From positions 4,092,001 to 4,156,000 of the forward strand of contig CANTUQ010000076.1 of NCBI GenBank assembly GCA_947683425.1: 64,000 nucleotides of DNA, given 5' to 3'. Shown in pieces: positions 10,821 through 22,326 of this stretch. The translations under genes and the position numbers were made by a program. The notes under the pieces are model-generated. The model was not told the DNA's origin. It searched no databases and worked only from the letters and a program-made list of their open reading frames with translations. This DNA is from Excoecaria cochinchinensis. Lineage: Eukaryota > Streptophyta > Magnoliopsida > Malpighiales > Euphorbiaceae. Numbering within the stretch: position 1 is the stretch's first letter; every line of letters starts with the position of its first letter.

Positions 10821-12886
10821 TGTAAGCATCGTGTCCCGGAGCGGTCCGGATCAGAGGTTACCCTATGATGAAATCAGTGTCCGAGCCTGTATAAGGGGCT
10901 GGATTTGGAGGTTTTAGTCCCACGTTCCACGAGAAATGAGGTTTTTTTTATCATTCCCGGGCAGAGGGGGATAAAACAGAGGTTTTTCGAGTCAAAAGGA
11001 TTTTTTCCCTCCACAGACAGCCTGCCCGTCTGTAAAGTCAGCCCGTCGCTTCGAGTCACCGACGGCTTTGTGGTATTTTCTGACGCCCGTCGGAAAGTCA
11101 CCGCCCCTGTCAGAATGCCGCCTGGTTTCCTGGAACACGCAACCGCTCTGACGCCCGTCGGTGGATGTGGCAGGGCCGTCGGACGAATCCTTGTGTCAGA
11201 AGGATTCTTCCGACGGCCGCCCCTATACACCGACGCCCGTCGGTCGTCTCTGGCTATATAAGTTCCGGATTTTCACTTGAAAAGGGTTGGAAAAATTTTC
11301 AAAGGAGGAAACTCTGCCTAATTTCAAGCAAATTTTCTCTCTCTTCCAATAAAACACAATTACAAAAGAAATCTATCTGATCAAGGGTCAAATCAATCAA
11401 AAGGAACTAAAACTAATTAGTTTTCCTTAGATTTTGACTCCAAAATCGATCTTGTGAAGGGTTGAAGAAGAAATAGTTCATTCTCTGTCTTTAATCCTTC
11501 ATCTTTGGCTTCTCGGGGAACGCGCGAGGCTCTAATCACCACGAAAATCTCACCCAAAGCGATTATCTGAGGGTAAATATTCCGGATTCTTCCTCCATTT
11601 CATCTCATATTATTTCATAAAGTGGATTTTTTTGATATCTGTCATTATTTTTCTTTTATCTTGACTCTCTTATCTCCCTTTTGGATAAAATCCACTTTTT
11701 TAACTTTGAAAAGGTCCTTTTTTTTTCTCTCTCCGTTCTGTTTTTCGGAGACAGTGGTGACCGACGGGTCATCTTTATCACCGACGCCCGTCGGTCACCC
11801 ACCTACAGACGCCCCTCCTTGAGTGACAGACGGACATGTCGGTTACCTTAACCGACGCCCGTCGGTCAGCTAAGGAAGGCCGTCGGTGGGTTCTGTCTCC
11901 ATCCTTTTAAGTCGTTTTTCATCTCTTTCAAGTCTCCTTGACTTCTTATATGTTAATTTTATGTATATTAACATCTCTTAACTTTCTATGAGTGTATATT
12001 ATTTCTCTTGGACTATCCCGAGTTGGAGCGGCTGCCTACCATATTTGGAGGACTTCATCCGGTTTAGTTTCCCAATCTTCCTAAGTATTTCCTTCATTTT
12101 TTTATTTATTGATCATTTTATATGTATGGATGTACTCCTTTCATATCCCGTTGATGTATAAAAATGACTCAATGTTTTATACTTAAATAAAATGAGGTTT
12201 TATGTAAAATGCAAAAGGGTCCAAAGCCCCATTTTTATCCAATAAAGATCATCACAAATAAAAATCCCCAATTTTAATAATGATGCATGTGAGGACCAAA
12301 GTCCTCAAAATAAGCAATGCCCCAATTTATGCATGATCCGCACATTTACGAAAGGGAGTTGTATTCCGCTCCTTGTATTATTGTAATCTATTGCTTTCAT
12401 TATCTATTTGATCATTTATCGCTTTCAAGATGTGAATAAATGCGCCTTTTAATCAAACTGCATAGTGTGGAGAGAGAGCGAATTAATGATATTAAAATTT
12501 GATCATAAAATAATTGAGTTAGAAATAGATGAGAAATCCCGGACACAGCTCTGGTCTTTGGGCTCAAGAGGTTAGAGGTCATCCTTCAAGATACTTCTTG
12601 AGTCACGAGGCTTTAGCGCTAATCCTAGGCTCCTTAGGGTGAGGAGTTCACCTTCCATGATCCCTCTGGCTGGCCCAAAATGGATACCAAGCGCAGTCTT
12701 AGGCCCTCTGAGGCGAGAGAAACTTTCCCAATGTTCTATTGGGTGGCGACTCCATGAAACCTCCGTGTTGCTCAACATAGATGCACTTGCGATTCATCGC
12801 AAGCTGTCAACGGACCCGCAAATGCCCCGATCACCCATGTGCGGGCGGTTCGAAAGGGCGGCGCTCGGGATCCGGCGCGCGTCACA
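10821..12886 (+). repeat. Element B 5' LTR
   Basis: A 2066-bp LTR running from TG to CA, nearly identical to 26157-28221. It holds five copies of GACGCCCGTCGG (11082, 11150, 11232, 11783, 11854), a TATA box, a likely splice donor after the promoter (GTAAAT at 11573), and an internal copy of the primer-site core TGGCGACTCCA at 12744-12754. Small frames inside it are repeated in the other LTR and show no protein character. Confidence 0.95.
11255..11262 (+). promoter_or_regulatory. TATA box of B 5' LTR with GACG/CGTC palindromes upstream
   Basis: TATATAAG follows three GACGCCCGTCGG palindromes within about 180 bp. The 3' LTR has the same arrangement at 26590-26597. From the predicted start to the donor at 11573 the RNA contains no ATG. 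Confidence 0.7.
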
Positions 12887-12887
12887 G

Positions 12888-12907
12888 TGGCGACTCCGCT
12901 GGGGACG
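12888..12907 (+). other. Element B primer binding site
   Basis: TGGCGACTCCGCTGGGGACG lies one base after the LTR. The core is identical to A and C. Confidence 0.9.
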
Positions 12908-13644
12908 TTTATGGTTCGAGATTTCGATTCGAAAATACCTCTTTTAACATTTATGATTAAAATTTAATTCATGAATTCACTTTCTCTCAAGTTTGCATTT
13001 GCATATCATTAGAGCCTTAGAATACGCTAGTTTGGTCCCTCTTTTAGCCCCGGTGTGTTCCTGAAGCACCTCCTCATTTTCACTCAATTTGGGGAAGTGT
13101 TAAGGATAATCACCAGCCCAAGCCGTTCCTCAATGGTATATCAAAATGGTGACCCGATCGGTCATTACGCTCGTGATGAGCTAGACCCATCGGCAGGGAT
13201 CATGCTTGGGTAGCCTTAAAGCAACATCTCCCTTGTCCAAAGCTCATGTAATGGCTGTAGTTACTTTCCACAGGTGAAATGAACCTTAATTCCATCCTTG
13301 TTGTATGGATCCTTATGTACTGGGTGAGTCCAAATGTCTCGCTTGGTAACCTAGCCAAAGGCTATCATGCCCCGGTAGGGCCATGTCGAAATTTATGGAA
13401 CGTCCAAATACATGACGATCATTATCCATCCGCTTGTACATTAGCATAGGAGTGTCATGCTGCCGGCTTTTCGCCGCGCACCATGCGCGCCCATTGGGCC
13501 CCTTGTTGACCCTTGGGCTAATCCCTTGGGAGAAATAAGGGCGGAAGGACCTACTTGCTTGTTTGTGCTCTGTAAGTGTTGCATATCACGACCATGCATT
13601 ATACCTGCATTTCATGCATCATGCCTAATTTTTTGTCCCTGCAG
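12908..13644 (+). other. Element B leader, 3' part of a predicted leader intron
   Basis: No open frame of note. The block 13040-13260 is conserved with A and C. The stretch ends in a polypyrimidine run and TGCAG at 13640-13644. Splicing from the LTR donor at 11573 to this acceptor would remove 2072 nt including the primer site and leave 13773 as the first ATG, in frame with gag. Confidence 0.5.
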
Positions 13645-15444
13645 CCATCATATATCTGCCCAGGTGGACTAGATCACCAACCGAACGACTGATCCGAGTT
13701 CCTACTCCCGAACTGTCAGATAGAGAAGGTCTACCAGAAGTCTTATCAGAAATCAGTGGTACAGTATCTCAGATGGCAAACTCGCCTAGGGGGGAAGACG
13801 CCACCAGGGCCATGATTGCGGAAGAAGTGGGCCGCCGTTTTGAGGAATTCAAGGGTAGGATGATGAATATGTTGGCCACCTTCGCACAGCAGAATGCTCC
13901 ACAAAATCCTCCTCCTCCTCCTCCAGTGAGATAGAATGAGCCTGAGGAAGAAAGGGTTGAAAGGCGAGAAGAGCCCGTTAGGCCGCCCCCGGTAGTGTTA
14001 AGATCAGTGGCCTCGGGAGATCAGGGAAGAAGGCCTGCGCTGAGAATTGATGACGATAGAGATATCGAGGATGATAAGGGTGAGCATGGTATCTGAGAAG
14101 GGGAAGGCGCCTCGAGCTGATGACTTTATTCTGAACAAAATGGAAGAGAGATTTGAGGCTATGGCTCGTATGATAGGCAGAGCTCGTGGGATGAATCCGG
14201 AGGATAGGGAGTTGGATGGAGAGGACCCGATCCCTTAAAACTTCAAAATGTCGGATGTGCCGAAGTTTGATGGTACTTCTGACCCGACCGCACATGTGAA
14301 GCAATATTCTCTGGTCATGAAAGGGACCACGTTATCCAAGAAGCAGAAAGTAGAATACTTTTGTCTGAGTCTAACCTCTCATGCCATTGACTGGTATCAT
14401 GGCCTTGACCGCCGCACTAAAGAAGATTGGGATCTGCTCACTGAAGAGTTTTTGAAGCAATATGACTGTAATACCAGAATGGAGGTGACTATGAAAGATC
14501 TTGAGCTACTTCAGCAGAAGACCGGGGAGTCTTTCCATGATTATCTTACCAGATGGCGGAACCAAGTAATGGAGATGCGCCGAAAGCCTAACACCCCGGA
14601 TCAGATTCGTCTAATCATAAAGAACGCAAGCCCGTACTTGAAGGAGGGATTGAGGATAAAGGGGTTAAAGGACTGGGAATCTCTCAAAGATATAGCCATC
14701 GAAGCAGAGGGAGAATTCTTGGTTCGGAAAGCTAACAATGACAATTTTGCCAAGAGGGCTAGGCCAGGTCAAGGAACTAGCAGGCCGGCGGGTCCCAGTA
14801 ACAGCACTAGAAGAATGGGGGAAGTGTCTGCTACTGAGGTAACCACCCAGAGGAAGTTTTCAAACTTGGGGAGACCATTATCCTGGGTCTTGAGGAGGTT
14901 AATGAAGGAGGGAAAATTGCAGCCCTTAGCTCCTAGACCAGCTTTGACACAAGGGAAGCCTGGACACAAAGATAATGAATTCTGTACGTTTCACCAGCAC
15001 TCAGGCCATATCACGGATAAATGCAAAGCACTCCGACACTCTATCAAAGACTTGATTGATAGCAAGCAAATCTCTGACCCTGAGAAGAGGGAAACTGAGA
15101 GGAAGCCCGGCTATAATGCCGTACCACCACCCGTGTTCATGATCGGATCTAGCTTGCCAGAGTGGTACGTGCTACAGGATCTGTATGGAAGAGAGAAGTT
15201 TGCTGCTGGTTATCCCAAAAATGGAGAGGGGAAGGAGGTTGTAGCGACCCTGGATTGCTGGTCTAGCAGTGAAAGCGGTGGAGAAGCCGAGACTGGAGAA
15301 GGATTGAACCTTGATTTGTGGGGCTCCGATGGGGATGAAGGAGAGATAGGGGCCGTAACAAGGAGTGGAAGAGTGATTCCTGAGATTATGAGGCTACCTA
15401 AGCCAGTGCAGCCATCAGCAGAGAGAGAGCCAGAGGAGAATTAG
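13645..15444 (+). pseudogene. gag: Element B gag, lightly broken
   Basis: The likely start is the ATG at 13773 (MANSPRGEDATRAM). Then come a helical segment, a polyproline run (about 13908-13925), a stop at about 13932, a frameshift near 14085 and a TAA at 14236-14238 where C has CAA. The 398-residue frame from 14248 holds the capsid-like core: FDGTSDPTAHVKQY, FCLSLTSHAIDWYHGLD, LTEEFLKQYDC and YLTRWRNQVMEMRR. It is followed by a basic linker and FCTFHQHSGHITDKC, a Cys-His pattern that could be a degenerate zinc knuckle. The C-terminal part, IGSSLPEWYVLQDLYG, is conserved with A and C. Confidence 0.88.
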
Positions 15445-15474
15445 ATTGTCAGACAGTTGAAGAAAACTGCAGCT

Positions 15475-16956
15475 TAAATTTCCATATGGGATCTGTTGAG
15501 GCAATCCCCCTCTCATCGACAGAAGGTAGTAGAAGCTTTGGTTGAGGCCACGGTCGCCACCACTATCTCCCCGTCAGAGCTGTTGGGTTTAATTAAGGGA
15601 GGATTCAAGGAGAGATTGGTCTTCTCTGATGCCGATCTACCTGTTGAAGGCCGCAACCACAACTGACCCCTGTACATTAAGGCCCAAATTAACTGTAAGC
15701 ACACCGCTTGCGTTATGGTGGACGACGGGTCTTCTATCAATGTGTGCCCTTTGATAGCTTTGCAAGCTTTTGGTTTAAACGAGGATATGCTCAGCGGATC
15801 AGATCTGACTATCACGGCTTATGACAACTCGAGGAGGCAAGCCTCAGGAACCTTTAAGACTTTAGTCAAGACGGGACCTATTGAAGTGGAGGTTGAATTT
15901 GTAGTTCTGCCCATACCCGCTAACTTCTCTGCTTTGCTTGGGAGACCCTGGTTTCATAAATTAGGGGGAGTGCCATCCACACTGCATCAGATGATAAAAT
16001 TCCCACACGAAGGGGAGGTGGTGACTATTAGAGCGGCCAGGGAAAACCAGGTCTCAGCGCTGGAAATAGCCAATCAGCCGTTTAGTGGCTTCCACGTGTC
16101 CATGATAAGAGAAGAGTGCGGGTCAGTGGATAGCCCAGCTGTGGTTAATATGATGAAGAAGATGCATTATCTTCCTGGGGCGGGTTTAGGCAGAAACTCC
16201 CAAGGACTGTAGACCGCAATCACCACTCGAGGGCAAAAGAACCGGAAAGGCCTGGGGTATAGAGGTGGCTTCGGCAAGAAGAGGATGACAGACAAGATCC
16301 CCCACATTTCAGAGAACTTTATGCCAGCATCCTCAGTTTGTGCATATACTGGTGAAGACGAGCCGCAATGGGTAGATGGGAGGATTGTCCCTGGCTTCGA
16401 GATCTTTAATGATGTGTATGACTGGCATGTCGGGTTCGTCAAGACTGCTGAAGACTTTTGGGATGAGGAGGTCATGACTCAGGGTTTCACTTGGGATAGA
16501 TGCGAGCCTGAAGAGGTTATTACTGAAAATATGATAGCTGCCAAGCTGAAAGGGAAGCAGAAGATAGCAGAATTAGAGCTGAAGATGGGAGATTTGAGGA
16601 TTTCCTTCGACATGCCTGAGGGGCCTCTGCTGAATCAGGAAGCTAGTGAACAAGCTGCAACAGCATCAACATCGGGAGTGGCAAAAGAAGACTCTAGCTT
16701 AGACTGTCTTTTTATTCCAGAACTCTTTTATGATGTAAATGATAACTATAATATTATTAATAAGATAAACGATTTCTCTTACTTGTGCGATGTTTCTAAC
16801 GATTTCAACATGCATGAACATGATCATATTCCATCAATTTTTGACATTGATTCCACTGATACAACGCTTTTTAATCTTGCGACCTCGGAAAATCCGAGAG
16901 AAATTCTAATAGCATCAAACATAACTCCTAGGAGAGAAAAAATTTTGAGAGAATAA
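15475..16956 (+). pseudogene. Element B protease, G-patch-like motif and acidic linker
   Basis: This continues the gag frame after two stops, so it was one polyprotein. The protease centre is CVMVDDGSSINVCP (about 15706-15747) and the second half is LPIPANFSALLGRPWFH. The G-patch-like segment is LPGAGLGRNSQG (about 16171-16206), interrupted by TAG, then RKGLGYRG. The linker ends with CDVSNDFNMHEHDH and NPREILIASNITP. Stops at about 15664 (TGA for CGA) and 16210 (TAG for CAG) are C-to-T changes. The frame is lost in an A-rich stretch at about 16940, where C stays open. Confidence 0.88.
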
Positions 16957-19900
16957 TAAGAAAACATGAAAAGGTCTTTGCCTGGACCTATGAGGACATG
17001 CCGGGAATTGATCGAGAAGGGGCAGAGCATGCTATCCCAACTTATCCAGATTACAAGCCTGTGAAACAAAAGTTGAGAAGGCTCAGACCAGAATGGGCTG
17101 ACAAGGTTAAAGAGGAAATTCGACAGCAGATTGAAGCCAAGTTCCTCGTGGAAGTGCAGTATCCTACATGGCTGGCAAATGTGGTCCCTGTAGCAAAGAA
17201 GAACGGAAAGGTCAGGGTATGTGTGGATTATCGAGATCTTAACAAAGCTTGCCCTAAAGATGATTTTCCACTACCCCATATCGATGTATTGATAGACAGT
17301 GCCGCCAGCTGCGCGATGTATAGCTTTGGAGATGGATATGTACGATACAACCAAATCCTGAACAAAATAGCTGATCGGGTCAAAACCGCTTTCATCACAG
17401 AGTGGGGAACCTATGCCTACAGAGTCATGCCTTTCAGCCTAAAGAATGCAGGGGCCACTTACTAGAGGATGGCGACCAAGATCTTAAGTGACCTGATCCA
17501 TAAAGAAGTAGAAGTATATGTTGATAACATGATGGTCAAATCAGCCACCCGGGAGAGACACTTTGAAGCCCTGGAAAAGTTCTTCACCCGGATCGACAAG
17601 TATAATCTGCGACTTAACCCCAAGAAGTGCATCTTCGGAGTGACTTCAGGAAAGCTATTGGGACATGTCGTCAGTCAGAGGGGAATAGAAATTGACCCGG
17701 ACAAAGTGAAGGCTATCAGGGAGATGCCTGCGCCACAGAAAGAGAAGGATGTAAGGGGTTTCTTGGGCAAGCTACAATATGTAAGCAGATTCATCGCCAA
17801 GTTAACGTCGGTATGCGAGCCCATTTTCAAGCTCCTCCGAAAAAATCAGCCGGTAGTGTGGAACAGCGACTGTCAGTTAGCTTTTGATACCATCAAAGAT
17901 TATCTCATGAATCTGCCAGTTTTAAGACCTCCATGTCACTCCAAGCCACTAATTTTATATCTGGCCATAGAGGACAGTTCAGTGGGCGCCATGATGGCTC
18001 AAGAAGATGATTTCGGGGTGGAATTTGCAATTTATTACCTCATCAAGAAATTCCTGGCATATGAGATAAAATATGCTGAGGTAGAGAAGATCTGCTTGGC
18101 GGTAATCTGGGCCTCCAAAAAGCTGAGGCACTACTTTCATTCGTTCAAAGTGCAGGCAGTTGCTAAACAGAATCCTTTGAGATACCTACAACAAGCGCCT
18201 TCTTTACTCGGGAAGATGGGTAGGTGGTTGATACTGCTCCAAGAATTCGATGTAGAGTATATCAGTAGGAAAACTATCAAAGGGAGAGATGTAGCTGAAT
18301 TCTTAGCTAATCACCCTATAGAAGGAGAACTGGTTGAGTACAACTTCCCAGATGAGGACGTCATGGCCATTACAGTCCAGGGGTGGCATATGTATTTCGA
18401 TGGGGCCGTTAATAGCAAAGGGGCAGGCATAGGTGTCATTTTGGTAACTCCGGAAGGGGAAAAGTTATCACTGGCTAAGAAACTGAGGTATAAAGTTACT
18501 AATAATGAGTCTGAGTACGAGGCATGCATCTATGGATTAGAGGCTCTCCTGGCCTTGGGGGCAAAGTCTGCAGAAGTTTTTGGAGACTCGTCTCTGGTGA
18601 TTCATCAAGTTCGCGGGGAATGGTCCGTTAAAGAGGAAAGACTGGTTCCGTATGTGAGACACCTTCGTATGCTAAGCGGCCAGCTCGAAGCTTGTACTTT
18701 CCATTTTATCCCGAGAGACGAAAATCAATTAGCCGATGCACTTGCAACGTTGGTGTCCATGTGGGACAACCCAGAAGGGGTGAGAATGAAGCCGGTGCTG
18801 ATTTCGAGTTCACAGAGGCCCTGCTTTGAATATGAGCAGGTGATAGATGTTGAGGCCACTTACTATGATATCAGAAATTACTTAGAAAATGAGACATTCC
18901 CGGAAGAATCCACAGAGAAAGATCAGAAGCTAGTGCGCAGATTGTCCACTCAGTACATCTGCATAGATGGGATGTTGTATAAGCGACAAGCCGACGGTGT
19001 CCAATTAAGGTGCTTAGACGAAAAGGAGGCCAAGAAGGTAATGGAGGAGACCCATGCCGGGGTGTGCGGGGCCCACATGAATGGCTTGATGCTAGCAAAG
19101 AAAATTATGAGACAGGGGTTCTACTGGCTCACCATGGATGCGGACTGTTCAAAGCATGTAAAACAATGCCATTTGTGTCAACAGTATGCTGATTTAAGGC
19201 ACCTGCCAGTGTCAGAGCTGCACAGTTTGACGTCGCCTTGGCCATTTACAGCGTGGGGGATAGACATCATAGGAGAGATACGTCCCACGGCCTCCAATGG
19301 ACACAGGTTTATCATAGTTGCCATCGACTATTTTACCAAATGGGTAGAAGCTGAATCTTTTAAGAAGGTGGACGCTCGAGATATGACCAAGTTCATTGAG
19401 AAGAACCTGATATGTAGATATGGTCACCCTCATCATGTGGTGTCTGACAATGGGGTCCAATTTATGGCAGAAACGAAGGGGCTACTTCGGAAGTACGGAA
19501 TTGAGCATCATAGGTCTTCCCCGTATCGCCCTCAAGCTAATGGGGCAGTGGAAGCCGCCAATAAGAACGTCAAGAGAATCCTTGCCAAAATGGTGCAAAA
19601 CTATAAGGATTGGGCGGAAAAGTTGCCGTTCGCCCTTTGGGGTTATAGGACGGCTGTCAGAACTTCTACAGGGGCTACACCATACTCTCTGGTATATGGG
19701 ACAGAAGCAGTATTACCAGTGGAGATAGAGCTCAAGTCATTAAGGGTGGTTATGGAGGCCCAAATTCCAGAAGCTGAGTGGGCGCGGCAGCGGTTGCAAC
19801 ACCTAAATATGTTGGATGAGAGCAGGCTGAGGGCCTATTACCATAACCAAATCTATCAGAAGAGGCTTGCCAGGTCGTTTGGGAAGAAGGTTAAGAAGCA

Positions 19901-20102
19901 CCCTTTGAAGGAAGGAGATTTAGTCTTTAACCAAATGAGACCAGGGGCACCGGATATCAGGGGTAAATTCAGACCCACCTGGGAGGGACCTTGCATCCTT
20001 AAAAGGCTATTGTCGAAAGGAGCGGCATTTTTATCAGATAGCGATGGCAACGAATTCAAAGAGCCGATCAATGTCGACAGACTCAAAAGGTTCCACGGCT
20101 AA
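16957..20102 (+). pseudogene. pol: Element B RT, two RNase H domains and integrase
   Basis: One frame from about 16960 to 20102, with a single TAG at 17463-17465 (CAG in A). RT has VRVCVDYRDLNKACPKDD, but its catalytic box is YVDNMMVKS: the second Asp of YxDD is Asn, which should abolish polymerase activity. The first RNase H (about 17860-18330) lacks the usual acidic start. The archaeal-type RNase H is well kept (MYFDGAVNSKGAGIGVIL, TNNESEYEA, FGDSSLVIHQ, HFIPRDENQLADALA). The integrase has the zinc finger ending CHLCQQ and a D-D-E core in WGIDIIGEI, VSDNGVQF and NGAVEAANKN. It ends RLKRFHG and a stop, like A. Confidence 0.92.
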
Positions 20103-20492
20103 AGACCAAAATAAAAAAGAAGAGAATAAAATGCCCTGCAAGTCGAAAACTGAAAAAAGGCGGCTGTGCTAAAATTGGGCGCCTCGACAGGGTGAAAACC
20201 GAAAAAAGGCATCCTGTGCAAAAGTTAGAGGCATGAGAGAAAATGTCCAATCGTGAAAACCCGAGAGGGCCGATCGGTAACAGGAGTTGATGCTGTTAAA
20301 ATTTGGTTTCATGTATTAACAGCGCGTAAGCAGCTGAGTAAATGCCGAAACTGATCATGTATGCTGAAATTACATGAAAATATACACAAATTTGTGAAAT
20401 AGGATGAATATTATTCTTTTCATTTTTGTCATTTCTCAGTTCTGCATTAAAAAGAAATGTAGCACCAATAAAAATACATATGTAAGGCTAAG
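20103..20492 (+). other. Post-pol spacer of B with repeated GUGAAAA hairpin motifs
   Basis: No gene. Three motifs of the form GTGAAAA + short stem + 4-7 nt loop + stem occur at 20142, 20192 and 20254 (the last CCC-GAGA-GGG). The spacer is conserved with A at 28227-28400. Pol and the antisense gene converge on it. Confidence 0.5.
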
Positions 20493-21813
20493 CTAAGTCC
20501 TGCTGCTGCTCTCGCCAACCAGACGCTTGAGCCCTCGAGTTCTGTTATCAGATGCTGGACTGAGGATCCACTTCTTGTACTCGTTAGTCGAAGACACGGA
20601 ATAATTGCCAAACCTCGGGATAACAGTCTTTACGGGTAGTCTGCCCCACAGCTCATGATATCGAGAAGCAAACGCAGCCGAGAGAGCTCCTCCTCGAAAG
20701 GACAGGGGAACCCTCACTACTTCTTGGGTCATCCCGAGCTGTCGTGTACATCGAGAGGTGATGCAGAAGGTGGCCTGGCGGAGGCCGCAGAGAGGAACAC
20801 AGCCCGATGGCCCATCAATGACCACGTGAAACAATGGGAGCCAAGCAGACGTAAAGTTGATGTCGTCATCTGACAGCTCGCCAAACCTGGTAATGCCTTC
20901 ACCAGCGGTGACACACCCATACAGTCGTCGATGCAGCAGGAAATGGCTCGGCGAGTACTGTGGAGTGACTCGGGGGGGTGGCTCAGACAGCATTTTCAGT
21001 TTCTCCTGCAGCCAGATCTGAAATAAAAAAAAAAGAAAGAAAGAGAAAAGCCGCTGGAGTAAGTAGGATTTACTTCAGGCAAAAATAAGGCGCAGGGTTG
21101 TGTGAAAATCCGAAAGGACGCACCTCCCGCTAAGAAAAGCTATTGTGAAAATCCATAAGGGACGCACTACCTTTGAAATAATGACGTACCTGGAGCAATA
21201 AGGGGCTCCCGGTGAAAGTTGTGGTGGATCCAGAGCTCACGGCGTCCAAGCCCAGAATGGTTTTAGCCAGGATAAGTGGTAGGGGTGATAGTCCCAGATG
21301 AAAGTCGCCCAAGATTCCGAACAGACGAGAGTCACCTATCAAACCTCCTGGAACAACAGTAAGGAAGTTCACCATGCAGAATAAGAATATGATGCTTACC
21401 CGATAGGTAGGGATGTCGGTGAACTGATCTAGAGCCTCGATCAGTGGTCCCAGGGAAAAGGAAGAGCCCGGAGGAATCAGCCGGACGGCCTCAGAAGTAG
21501 GTACGCCCAGGGCCATGGCTACATCCCGGGACTGGAACAGGCCGCAGCGGGGGACACAAGGTAGAGCGCTAGGAGGGAACCGAGCTCCCAGAATGGAAGC
21601 TAACTCTTCAGGCAAAGGGCACAGTTCCTGGTAGGTGAAGCGAAAGACGTGAAACCGGGGGTTCCAAAAGTGGGTCGCCGCCAGAAGGAGGTTCTGGTCA
21701 ATTTTCACCCGGCACAGATATTTCAGCCCAGACAAGGAGGAGAGGGCGCCTTCTCCCCAAGTATGTTTGTCATCTAAGATACGATGCATCCTTTGGGCAA
21801 GAGGGGAAGACAT
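20493..21813 (-). CDS. Element B antisense two-exon gene (DUF7745 / plant-mobile-domain-like)
   Basis: Exon 1 is 21813-21190 (624 nt, 208 codons, ATG before SSPLAQRM). The intron is 21189-21018, with donor CAG|GTACGT and acceptor TTTCAG. Exon 2 is 21017-20493 (525 nt with stop). The join is in frame and gives 382 residues. Exon 1 has FWNPRFHVFRF followed by ELCPL-x-EE-L, a pattern I know from plant proteins of the DUF7745 / plant mobile domain type; exon 2 has GCVPLCGLRQATFC. No stop or frameshift occurs. It lies antisense between pol and the 3' LTR, with its 5' end toward an internal promoter. Grande and other Tat elements are known to carry antisense genes here. The function is unknown. Confidence 0.85.
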
Positions 21814-22326
21814 TTTGAGAAAGATGAAAGGCTCAAGATATTGGAAAATAAAGAGACAAAAGATCAAAATTTTGTAAGATTTTATAGGGAAGTGTCACCG
21901 ACGGCCTGCCCGCCTCTCTACAGAGACGGTCTGCCCGCCTCTCTACAGAGACGGACTACCCGCCTATCCAGAGAGACGGCCTGCCCGTCTGAAGGAAGTC
22001 CACCTGGCAGACGCATACGTCAGCATTGCATTCATCACGCGCATTAACTCGAATTCACTGCGTGACAGACGGCCTGCCCGTCGGTTGCTTGTACAGACGC
22101 CCTGCCCGTCGGTCACAAAATTCTATATAAGGGCGAGTGACAGACGGTGCAAACGCTGCTGTCCCTTTCATTTCTTCTCCCAAACCGTTTTTCTTTGCGT
22201 TTTTTTGGCGTTTTCTCAAGCATTTCTTCATCTTTTTCGCGATTTCTTCATATTTTCGCATTTTTTACTCACCGGGCACTTTGATATTTATATTTTCTTC
22301 AGTTTCTACACTTCTCGCGACTACAA
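21814..22326. promoter_or_regulatory. Divergent internal promoter of B and 5'UTR exon of the sense gene
   Basis: Between the antisense start (21813) and a plus-strand TATA box, TATATAA at 22124-22130, lie several GACGGnCTGCCCG palindromes (among them 21975, 22068 and 22096). GACGGCCTGCCCGTCTG at 21975 is identical to 26351-26367 in the 3' LTR. A splice donor GTAAGT lies at 22327. The exon would run from about 22155 to 22326. Confidence 0.6.

Noticed and set aside
10874..11380. Overlapping 60-120 residue frames in both strands of the B LTRs (also 26194-26615, 11622-11822, 26957-27157)
   Set aside because: They occur in both LTRs because the LTRs are duplicates; they follow GC-rich palindromes and have no protein character.
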